Below are positions 1-4,929 of a stretch of 5,436 nt of DNA, in pieces. Each line of letters opens with the position of its first letter. The stretch's first letter is position 1. This stretch comes from an uncultured bacterium (GTDB lineage Bacteria > Bacteroidota > Bacteroidia > Chitinophagales > CAIOSU01). The translations under genes were made by a program, and so were the position numbers. The stretch is from positions 1 through 5,436 of the forward strand of contig CAIOSU010000210.1 in NCBI GenBank assembly GCA_903861055.1, read 5' to 3'. The notes under the pieces are model-generated. The model did not search any database, was not told the DNA's origin, and was given only the letters and a program-made list of their open reading frames with translations.

Positions 1-102
1 GTGAGCGGCTTGAAAGACGAAGTTCGCGAAGGTGACGAGGTGACTTTCGAACTACAAGAAGGTCGCAAAGGATTGAATGCTGTAAATGTGAAGTTGGCCT
101 AA
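1..102 (+). CDS. Cold shock protein (CspA family), C-terminal part only
   Basis: The frame is open from the window edge to the TAA at 100-102 and gives 34 residues beginning VSGLKDEVREGDEV and ending NAVNVKLA. This is the second half of the cold shock domain, a five-stranded OB-fold that binds single-stranded RNA and DNA and acts as an RNA chaperone in the cytoplasm. The conserved features visible are the VSGL that follows the RNP2 (FVH) motif, the acidic EGDEVTFE strand, and the closing KGLNAVNV strand. The GTG at position 1 is an internal Val codon, not a start: the RNP1 and RNP2 motifs must lie upstream outside the window. Family members are usually 63-70 residues, so about half is present. 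A strong intrinsic terminator follows the stop by about 40 bases, so this is the last gene of its transcript. The family is clear; which paralogue it is cannot be told. Confidence 0.93.
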   Translation: MSGLKDEVREGDEVTFELQEGRKGLNAVNVKLA

Positions 103-139
103 ACCACCATCATATAACTTAAAGCAAACAAATTCATTG

Positions 140-175
140 AAGCCACACCCGAAACGGTGTGGCTTTCTTGTTTTT
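140..175 (+). terminator. Intrinsic terminator of the cold shock gene, possibly bidirectional
   Basis: A perfect 10-bp stem, AAGCCACACC (140-149) paired with GGTGTGGCTT (156-165), encloses a 6-base loop and runs into a T-rich tract (164-175). It lies 37 bases after the cold shock stop. The left flank (121-139) is A-rich, so the reverse transcript would leave the same hairpin with a weaker U-rich tail. It may therefore also terminate the converging lipoprotein gene, which stops at 191. Confidence 0.9.
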
Positions 176-190
176 AGCACATTTACTTTT

Positions 191-856
191 TTATTCCATT
201 ACTTCTTGTACTTTCCAGGTTTTGGTTTTTTTATCCCAGTATTGCCATTTCTCGTTCATTATATCATCCAACGATTGAGGATATTGATGGTCTATTTTGC
301 CAGTGGGCCCATTGGTAGTATCAAATGTAATCTCGCTTTCGTACCAATACATGCTAGCCCCCGGATTGGTATGCACTATAGCCTTACTCACCGAACCGTT
401 TGGGGCAAATTCAAGGTCAATCCTAATGGTATAGCTATGCCGTACTTCCTCCATTCTAATGGTTACTTGTCCATATAGGTCATATAATATCACATTTCTT
501 TCCTCATTAACCCATGGGGTTATCTCCACCGAAACAGCACCGTTTACATATTTATGCAAAATGGTCTCGTTGGTTGGTTTGGGTACAACTGGTTTTGTAG
601 TTGGCTTGGGCTTTTCTTTGGCTGGAAGAATTACCTTGGTTTGAGTAATTTTTATGGTTGTGTCAACTACTACCGTATCCTTCACATCGCCTGTTTTTAG
701 CACCTGCATTGAGTCTTTAAGTACCGATATAGAATCAGAAAGCGAAGCAACTTCCTGTCTTATGGCCTTCAGTTCCTCCAAGGTCTCATTACTTTTATCG
801 GTTTCACAACTGGCAATTAATACTAGCAACAATAATAGTGGGTAAAGTTTGTACAT
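191..856 (-). CDS. Predicted outer-envelope lipoprotein of unknown function
   Basis: This 221-residue protein starts with a short type II signal peptide: a Lys at position 3, a Leu-rich core (residues 7-14) and the lipobox LIASC, so Cys17 should become the lipidated N-terminus. Residues 24-54 (ETLEELKAIRQEVASLSDSI and on) have heptad spacing of Leu, Ile and Val and probably form a short coiled coil. Residues 57-78 are a Thr/Val-rich stretch, and 79-94 are a Lys/Pro/Thr spacer of the kind that carries a domain away from the membrane. Residues 99-221 form a separate, beta-rich-looking domain with many aromatic residues (Trp115, MYWYESEITF, EKWQYW). I do not recognise this domain. The start is supported by the signal peptide beginning right at the ATG and by a candidate promoter just upstream. 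It is transcribed alone, divergent from the carboxylase gene and convergent with the cold shock gene. Lipoprotein status is well supported; function is unknown. Confidence 0.85.
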   Translation of the reverse strand: MYKLYPLLLLLVLIASCETDKSNETLEELKAIRQEVASLSDSISVLKDSMQVLKTGDVKDTVVVDTTIKITQTKVILPAKEKPKPTTKPVVPKPTNETILHKYVNGAVSVEITPWVNEERNVILYDLYGQVTIRMEEVRHSYTIRIDLEFAPNGSVSKAIVHTNPGASMYWYESEITFDTTNGPTGKIDHQYPQSLDDIMNEKWQYWDKKTKTWKVQEVME

Positions 857-878
857 AAGGCAATGAAATAAGCGGTTA

Positions 879-908
879 CAAATTATGATTTAATGCTGTC
901 GGATTCAA
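879..908 (-). promoter_or_regulatory. Candidate Bacteroidota-type promoter for the lipoprotein gene
   Basis: Read on the - strand, a TTG (908-906) is followed after 19 bases by ATAATTTG (886-879). This is close to the Bacteroidota -33 TTG / -7 TAnnTTTG pattern but one base short in the -7 box. It would place the transcript start some 15 bases before the ATG at 856. No Shine-Dalgarno sequence is visible, which is usual in this phylum. The spacing fits; the -7 box is imperfect. Confidence 0.4.
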
Positions 909-1010
909 TAATCGCGCCAAAATCATGACCCATTTTTGGTAAGAATGTTAATGAAAGCAATAAAATAGCATTTGCTGATTGGCGGGGCAGGGGGTAAGCC
1001 ACTTTTTTAC

Positions 1011-1018
1011 TAATTTTG
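1011..1018 (+). promoter_or_regulatory. Candidate -7 promoter element for the carboxylase gene
   Basis: TAATTTTG matches TAnnTTTG exactly and lies 81 bases before the ATG at 1100. No convincing -33 TTG is found at the usual spacing, since the nearest (979-981) is about 29 bases upstream. The predicted leader of about 75 bases would contain a small hairpin, GGAGT (1051-1055) with ACTCC (1064-1068), flanked by two CTTGCAA repeats. The hairpin's role, if any, is unknown. Confidence 0.4.
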
Positions 1019-1099
1019 GTACACCATAAAAATGGCTTGCAAGGTTTTTGGGAGTTATAGCATACTCCACTTGCAATTGCCGAAAAGCACCAGTACCCT

Positions 1100-2644
1100 A
1101 TGAAAAACCCAATTGAACAATTAGAAGCCAAACGCCAAGAGGCAATGCTTGGTGGCGGCCAAAAACGCATTGATGCCCAGCATGCTAAAGGCAAACTTAG
1201 TGCCCGTGAGCGCATTCATTTCTTGCTAGATGAGGGTAGCTTTGAAGAAATCGGGATGCTGGTAACCCATCGTGCCCAAGATTTCGACATGCAAAAGCAA
1301 GTGTTTTTGGGCGATGGCGTGGTTACTGGCTATGGTACCGTAAATGGTAGGTTGGTATATATTTTCTCTCAAGATTTTACGGTATTTGGTGGCTCACTAT
1401 CAGAAACCCATGCTGAGAAGATAGTGAAGATAATGGACCTCGCCCTTAAAAACGGTGCGCCGCTTATAGGCCTTAACGATAGTGGCGGTGCCCGCATACA
1501 AGAGGGGGTGGTATCGTTGGGTGGTTATGCCGATATTTTTGTGCGTAATGTAAAAGCAAGCGGTGTGATACCTCAGCTTTCGGCCATTATGGGTCCTTGC
1601 GCCGGTGGTGCGGTTTATTCGCCGGCCATTACCGATTTTATATTGATGGTAGAGCAAAGCAGTTACATGTTTGTTACTGGCCCCAATGTAGTAAAAACCG
1701 TTACCCACGAAGAAGTTACCTCTGAAGAGTTGGGCGGTGCCCACACCCATGCCAGCAAGAGCGGGGTAACCCATTTTGCCTGTGCCAACGAAATTGAGTG
1801 CATCAATCACCTGAAACAGTTGTTGAGCTATATGCCACAAAACTGTGAAGACGATGCCCCAGTATATGCTTACGAAGCTGGGGGCAATGAAATGAGGCCC
1901 GACTTGGCCAACATTATACCCGCCAATCCACAGCAGCCTTACGATATGCGCGAGATAATTGAGGGCACCGTTGATGAAGGTAGCTTCTTGGAAGTGCATA
2001 AAGAGTTTGCCGAAAGTATAATTGTAGGTTTTGCCCTCATTGGTGGTCGTAGCATTGGCTTGGTAGCCAACCAACCTGCTCACTTAGCTGGCGTGTTGGA
2101 TATCAACTCATCTCGCAAGGGAGCGCGCTTTGTACGTTTTTGCGATGCTTTTAACATACCGCTTTTGGTATTGGTTGATGTGCCGGGCTTTTTGCCAGGT
2201 ACCGACCAAGAGTGGCATGGCATTATTACCAATGGCGCTAAGTTATTATATGCCTTTAGTGAAGCCACAGTGCCTAAGGTTACCGTTATTACGCGCAAAG
2301 CATATGGTGGTGCCTATGATGTAATGAGCAGCAAGCACATTGGCGCTGATATGAATTATGCTTGGCCAGCTGCCGAGATAGCCGTAATGGGCGCTAAAGG
2401 CGCTGCGGAGATTATTTTCAAAAGCGAGATAGCCGCAGCCGAAAACCCGGAAGCTAAATTGCAGGAAAAGGTTGACGACTACACCGAAAAGTTTGCCAAC
2501 CCATACCGTGCAGCGGCCCGTGGTTTTATAGATGAGGTCATTCGCCCAGAAGAGACCCGCCATAAGCTCATACGCGCATTTAAAATGCTCGAAAACAAGG
2601 TAGAAACCATGCCTCGCAGAAAGCACGGCAACATTCCTTTGTAA
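1100..2644 (+). CDS. pccB: Acyl-CoA carboxylase beta (carboxyltransferase) subunit, propionyl-CoA type
   Basis: The 514-residue protein is the full length expected for biotin-dependent acyl-CoA carboxylase beta subunits (PccB, AccD5 and MmdA type). It has two crotonase-fold halves. The N-terminal half carries the acyl-CoA-binding SGGARIQEG (residues 128-136) and the Gly-rich GPCAGGAVYSPA (165-176). The C-terminal half carries VPGFLPG (361-367), which helps form the biotin pocket, and RKAYGGAYDVMSSKH (399-413). Asp407 in GGAYD matches the position reported in actinobacterial enzymes to favour propionyl-CoA over acetyl-CoA, and the surrounding residues resemble human PCCB. The expected reaction is transfer of the carboxyl group from carboxybiotin to propionyl-CoA, giving methylmalonyl-CoA, in the cytoplasm. 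In anaerobes the same fold serves as the methylmalonyl-CoA decarboxylase alpha subunit, which cannot be excluded. No biotin carboxylase or biotin carrier gene is adjacent, so its partners are encoded elsewhere. The ATG at 1100 gives the usual N-terminus (IEQLEAKRQEAMLGGG) and has no Shine-Dalgarno sequence. No clear terminator follows. Confidence 0.95.
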   Translation: MKNPIEQLEAKRQEAMLGGGQKRIDAQHAKGKLSARERIHFLLDEGSFEEIGMLVTHRAQDFDMQKQVFLGDGVVTGYGTVNGRLVYIFSQDFTVFGGSLSETHAEKIVKIMDLALKNGAPLIGLNDSGGARIQEGVVSLGGYADIFVRNVKASGVIPQLSAIMGPCAGGAVYSPAITDFILMVEQSSYMFVTGPNVVKTVTHEEVTSEELGGAHTHASKSGVTHFACANEIECINHLKQLLSYMPQNCEDDAPVYAYEAGGNEMRPDLANIIPANPQQPYDMREIIEGTVDEGSFLEVHKEFAESIIVGFALIGGRSIGLVANQPAHLAGVLDINSSRKGARFVRFCDAFNIPLLVLVDVPGFLPGTDQEWHGIITNGAKLLYAFSEATVPKVTVITRKAYGGAYDVMSSKHIGADMNYAWPAAEIAVMGAKGAAEIIFKSEIAAAENPEAKLQEKVDDYTEKFANPYRAAARGFIDEVIRPEETRHKLIRAFKMLENKVETMPRRKHGNIPL

Positions 2645-2819
2645 ACAGCACCTACTTTTAAGTCCTATTTCATGGCTTCGTGTGCCTAGCGAGTGCACTA
2701 TTCTATTCGCTTACTTAATACCTGTGTTTATCAGTTATTATGCATTGGTGCGCTGTGCCCCGGCATGATGCGATTGTGCCCACTAGTTAATCGCTAGTTG
2801 CAATATCAACTTATGGCAA

Positions 2820-2852
2820 AAACAAAAACCGCCACGCAAAAGCGAGGCGGTT
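2820..2852 (-). terminator. Intrinsic terminator of the rplU-rpmA operon
   Basis: On the - strand the stem AACCGCC (2852-2846) pairs with GGCGGTT (2833-2827). An inner CGC/GCG pair around a TTTT loop is separated from the outer stem by one mismatch. The stem runs directly into TTTTTGTTTTT (2830-2820, the first bases overlapping the stem base). It lies 25 bases past the rpmA stop. The hairpin also faces the end of the carboxylase transcript, but on that strand it lacks a U-tract. Confidence 0.92.
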
Positions 2853-2877
2853 CAGTATCGTTATAAGCGGTTAGCGA

Positions 2878-3318
2878 TTATTCGCCAGCTGCTTCTTCAG
2901 TTTCAGTTGCTTCTGAGGCAGCTTCTTCAGTTGCAGGGGCAGCAGCCTCTTCAACTACAGGGGCTTCAGCTTTCACTTCTTCTTTAGCAGGTTCTGCTTT
3001 CGGCGCCTTAGGGGCAGCTTTCTTAGCCGTTTTTGCTACTTCAGCAGGAGCTGCAGTTTCGTCAACGAAAGGTAGTACGTGAACGAACACCTTATCGTTT
3101 TTCCTGCGGGTAAAGGTTACAACACCGTCAACCATTGCGAAGATGGTATGATCTTTACCAAGACCCACACCGTCACCAGGGTGGAATTTGGTACCGCGTT
3201 GGCGGATGATGATGTTACCAGCGATGGCACCTTGACCACCATAAATTTTAACGCCCAAGCGTTTGCTATGCGATTCGCGTCCGTTATTCGAACTACCGGC
3301 GCCTTTCTTGTGAGCCAT
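2878..3318 (-). CDS. rpmA: 50S ribosomal protein bL27 with a long C-terminal tail
   Basis: The first 84 residues are a normal bL27: MAHKKGAGSSNNGRES at the start, GVKIYGGQ, the IIRQRGTKFHPG strand, GLGKDHTIFA and KVFVHVLPF. bL27 sits near the peptidyl transferase centre, with its flexible N-terminus reaching the P-site tRNA. The N-terminus begins directly at MAHKK, without the cleavable extension known in Firmicutes. The odd part is residues 85-146, a low-complexity tail that is not part of the usual 85-95-residue protein. Residues 93-112 are Lys/Ala/Pro-rich and basic, and 113-146 are Glu/Ala-rich and strongly acidic. Its codons vary and the frame stays intact up to a good terminator, so it does not look like a read-through accident. 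The gene follows rplU by 37 bases on the same strand, the usual order. The ATG is preceded by an A-rich leader instead of a Shine-Dalgarno sequence. Confidence 0.96.
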   Translation of the reverse strand: MAHKKGAGSSNNGRESHSKRLGVKIYGGQGAIAGNIIIRQRGTKFHPGDGVGLGKDHTIFAMVDGVVTFTRRKNDKVFVHVLPFVDETAAPAEVAKTAKKAAPKAPKAEPAKEEVKAEAPVVEEAAAPATEEAASEATETEEAAGE

Positions 3319-3355
3319 TGTTTGTTTTTTTTATAATTGCGGCGGTTAGCCGTGA

Positions 3356-3664
3356 TTAAGCAATGTTGTCAACTTTTATTTTGGTAAGGTACTGACGGTG
3401 GCCTTTTTTCAATTTGTAACCCTTGCGGCGTTTCTTCTTGAAAATAATCACTTTGTCACCTTTCAAATGTTCTTCGATAGTGGCTACCACTTTGGCACCA
3501 GACAAAAACGGAGCACCTAAAGCGATACTGCCATTGTCGTCCTTAAGCAATACGTTGCCAAACTCAAGTTTGTCACCCACATTGCCTTCCAAACGGTGAA
3601 CAAAAATGCTCTGCCCACCTTGAACTTTAAATTGTTGTCCTGCTATTTCTACGATTGCGTACAT
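3356..3664 (-). CDS. rplU: 50S ribosomal protein bL21
   Basis: From the ATG at 3664 the protein is 102 residues, the normal bL21 length. It begins MYAIVEIAGQQFKVQGGQ and carries the family hallmark of Lys and Arg near the end (KKKRRKGYKLKKGHRQYL, then TKIKVDNI). bL21 binds 23S rRNA and helps assemble the large subunit. An in-frame ATG at 3727 would add 21 residues, but this extension crosses the predicted promoter (3697-3727) and does not belong to the family, so 3664 is the start. It is the first gene of a two-gene operon with rpmA, 37 bases downstream. Unlike the bL27 next door it has no C-terminal tail. Confidence 0.96.
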   Translation of the reverse strand: MYAIVEIAGQQFKVQGGQSIFVHRLEGNVGDKLEFGNVLLKDDNGSIALGAPFLSGAKVVATIEEHLKGDKVIIFKKKRRKGYKLKKGHRQYLTKIKVDNIA

Positions 3665-3696
3665 CGTTGCTGATATTGATAAAATTAAACGGACTG

Positions 3697-3727
3697 CAAA
3701 GATATAAGGCTTTTGCAGAAAATACAA
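3697..3727 (-). promoter_or_regulatory. Promoter P1 of the rplU-rpmA operon
   Basis: On the - strand TTG (3727-3725) is followed after 20 bases by TATCTTTG (3704-3697), an exact match to TAnnTTTG at the normal Bacteroidota spacing. It predicts a transcript start near 3690 and a leader of about 26 bases before the rplU ATG. It overlaps the alternative upstream ATG at 3727, which argues against that start. Confidence 0.65.
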
Positions 3728-3757
3728 CTCTATTTAGCACATTCTTACTAATGAATG

Positions 3758-3765
3758 CAAAAGTA
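3758..3765 (-). promoter_or_regulatory. Possible second promoter element (P2) upstream of rplU
   Basis: TACTTTTG on the - strand (3765-3758) again matches TAnnTTTG exactly, 61 bases upstream of P1. The nearest -33 TTG (3790-3788) sits 22 bases away, slightly long. Tandem promoters are common for ribosomal protein operons, so this could be a second start point, but one 8-base match in AT-rich DNA can arise by chance. Confidence 0.3.
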
Positions 3766-3880
3766 GGGTATTTAGCCAACAATAATGCAAAATTGAACAT
3801 CCTTAATTGAGCACTGGCAATGCTCTTGGCACTATGGTACAATTTCTTAACACTCTCCAAGTGAATAACGGGTCTCAATG

Positions 3881-4060
3881 GGGTTTTGTCGTGTACTTTT
3901 TATAGTAATGGCGCGGGTTGGCAGCAGAGAGCGCCAATAAATAAAACGAATTGTTGTTATATTAATATACCTTTTGCTCCAGACCATTCAGTTGCAACTG
4001 CTTAAAAAAATATAAAAATGAAAGTTCTTGTTTATCAATGGATTGCACACGACAAAACCC
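3881..4060. repeat. 180-bp segment bounded by perfect 14-bp inverted repeats (MITE-like)
   Basis: GGGTTTTGTCGTGT at 3881-3894 is matched exactly in reverse by ACACGACAAAACCC at 4047-4060. The repeats end sharply, with no further pairing on either side. Inside are a 6-bp stem TGGCGC/GCGCCA (3909-3914 with 3931-3936) and the palindrome CAGTTGCAACTG (3989-4000), but no transposase. The flanks (ending CTCAATG on the left, starting TTGCGG on the right) show no clear target-site duplication. The inverted repeats are certain; a mobile origin is a guess. Confidence 0.5.
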
Positions 4061-4140
4061 TTGCGGCTCCTTTTTTTATACAAACGGTTAGGCGCAAATT
4101 TGCAAAGTCTTGAATCGGGAGGTAAATTAGAGATAGTTGG

Positions 4141-4170
4141 GAAATGAGAGATAAGAAATGAGAAATCTCA
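4141..4170. repeat. Short direct repeat GAAATGAGA with a small palindrome
   Basis: GAAATGAGA occurs at 4141-4149 and again at 4155-4163. The second copy runs into a perfect palindrome, TGAGA-AA-TCTCA (4159-4170). It sits immediately before the 28-bp hairpin repeats, so the two may belong to one composite intergenic repeat. No function is apparent. Confidence 0.55.
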
Positions 4171-4173
4171 GAT

Positions 4174-4229
4174 AACCCTCGCCCGAGGCGAGGCAAGCAT
4201 CAACCCTCGCCCGAGGCGAGGCGAGCATC
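4174..4229. repeat. Two tandem 28-bp units, each a perfect GC-rich hairpin
   Basis: The units at 4174-4201 and 4202-4229 are head-to-tail and differ at one base (A4195 versus G4223). Each contains CCTCGCC-CGA-GGCGAGG, a perfect 7-bp stem with a 3-base centre (4177-4193 and 4205-4221), within otherwise AT-rich DNA. No T-tract follows in either direction, so these are not classic terminators. They resemble REP-type palindromic elements. Two units are too few, and the spacing too tight, for a CRISPR array. Confidence 0.8.
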
Positions 4230-4243
4230 AACTGATAAACCAA

Positions 4244-4432
4244 TTAACCAATAACCATAATTGCGAAAGGGGAGCACTGCACTTTACGACCAATTTTCGG
4301 CCATAGCGGCCTTTTCCTGTGCGGCTGGCTTGGGTTTACCCCTCGGCTGGGCGTAGCTTTCCCTTTTTTTTTGATGATTTTATGGGTTTTAGAAGTGGTC
4401 TGACGATTATTGTTGCGCTGGGCAAAGGTCTT
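4244..4432 (-). other. Unexplained stop-free stretch, possible gene remnant
   Basis: One - strand frame is open for 62 codons between stops (4432 down to 4244), with Lys/Arg/Pro-rich content and no ATG except close to its end. A second - strand frame is open for about 30 codons over the same bases, reading through the A9 run and ending KAAMAENWS at a TAA. Neither has a proper start or a family I recognise, and they cannot both be coding. It could be a decayed gene end, a structured non-coding element, or just GC-rich DNA that lacks stops by chance. Confidence 0.2.
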
Positions 4433-4438
4433 TTAACA

Positions 4439-4664
4439 GGCGTGTCATCCTGAGTCTCGTTTCAAACGAGATCGAAGGGCATGTCATCCTGAGCCTGTCG
4501 AAGGGTGCGCGCGTTGGCTGCTGGGTCGAGCATTGAAGCCTATAGGACTGCTTAACTGCTTTTGCGAAATTAGAGTTTACCGCCCACACCGTTTCCGCTA
4601 ATGGCGGAAAATGCAAGCGGATGCTTGCTGCATGGTGCGCACAAGCAAATGCTTGCGCGAGATA
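4439..4664. repeat. Composite intergenic repeat, copy A
   Basis: This copy begins with two successive units of the form TGTCATCCTGAG ... TCGAAGGG (4443-4479 and 4482-4505). The first contains a perfect TCTCGTTT-C-AAACGAGA palindrome (4455-4471). A 167-bp body follows (4498-4664, overlapping the end of the second unit). The body carries TTTCCGC/GCGGAAA (4592-4598 with 4604-4610), GCAAGC/GCTTGC around GGAT (4613-4628), and CAAGC/GCTTG around AAAT (4642-4655). TCATCCTGAG/TCGAAGG units are, as far as I know, widespread intergenic repeats in Bacteroidota and some other phyla. Open frames crossing the repeat change nothing: they are low-complexity translations of repeat DNA. Confidence 0.85.
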
Positions 4665-4700
4665 GGGGTGTGGGGGGTTGTCAGCTCAATTACTTTTTTT

Positions 4701-4913
4701 GGCGTGTCATCCTGAGCCCTTCGACAAAAGCTCAGGACAGGCTCTGTCGAAGGGTGCGCGCGTGGGCTGCTGGGCCGAGCATTGAAGCCTATAGGACTGC
4801 TTAACTGCTTTTGCGAAATTAGAGTGCAGCGCCCACACCGTTTCCGCTCATGGCGGAAAATGCAAGCGGATGCTTGCTGCATGGTACACACAAGCAAATG
4901 CTTGCGCGAGATA
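4701..4913. repeat. Composite intergenic repeat, copy B
   Basis: Its first 16 bases are identical to the start of copy A (GGCGTGTCATCCTGAG). The middle differs: CCCTTCGACA (4717-4726) pairs perfectly with TGTCGAAGGG (4745-4754) around an inner section containing CTCAGG. From 4747 to 4913 it aligns with 4498-4664 without any gap, with 8 substitutions in 167 bases (about 95% identity). Two of the substitutions (4886 and 4888, G in copy A to A here) fall in the GTGCGC that could extend the last hairpin. The copy ends 16 bases before the stop codon of the TOPRIM gene, so it forms that gene's 3' flank. Confidence 0.85.
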
Positions 4914-4929
4914 AAGGCAGCATAAGGTT

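Larger units (their letters stand above)
3766..4929. other. Long gene-free, repeat-rich region between rplU and the TOPRIM gene
   Basis: About 1.16 kb holds no open frame with a convincing start, composition and family resemblance. The left part (3766-4140) is AT-rich. It contains the inverted-repeat-bounded segment and two short perfect palindromes, CAGTTGCAACTG (3989-4000) and GCAAATTTGC (4094-4103). The middle (4141-4260) has short tandem repeats. A GC-rich stretch with a run of nine T (4364-4372) follows. The right part (4439-4913) is two copies of a composite repeat. This fits an intergenic landing zone for small mobile repeats between conserved and accessory DNA, which is an inference from content only. 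Confidence 0.75.

Noticed and set aside
1400..2083. 227-residue - strand frame inside the carboxylase gene
   Set aside because: It is the antisense shadow of a full-length, motif-complete carboxyltransferase and has no family features of its own.
2782..2798. ACTAG/CTAGT inverted repeat as a terminator for the carboxylase gene
   Set aside because: It is only 5 bp with a 7-base loop, AT-rich, and lacks a following T-tract.
3665..3878. 83-residue - strand frame (3627-3878) overlapping the rplU 5' end, and the 21-residue N-terminal extension of rplU from 3727
   Set aside because: Both cross the rplU promoter region. bL21 homologues start at MYAIVEIAG, and the predicted leader of about 26 bases fits the 3664 start.
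4081..4103. Integron attC-like site, from GTTAGGC at 4087-4093
   Set aside because: The 7 bases fit GTTRRRY, but no matching inverse core (RYYYAAC) was found at a suitable distance and there is no cassette or integrase context.
4174..4229. CRISPR array
   Set aside because: There are only two adjacent 28-bp units, with no spacers of regular length between the palindromes and no cas genes nearby.
4330..4372. Plus-strand intrinsic terminator before the run of nine T
   Set aside because: The GC-rich stretch ahead of the T-run gives only very short or interrupted stems, and there is no + strand gene upstream to terminate.
4598..4897. 99-residue - strand open frame spanning most of both composite repeats, and the similar 69-residue frame at 4407-4616
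   Set aside because: The two translations resemble each other only because they read the same DNA repeat. They run through hairpins and intergenic repeat units, have no family resemblance, and have no promoter or coding signature.
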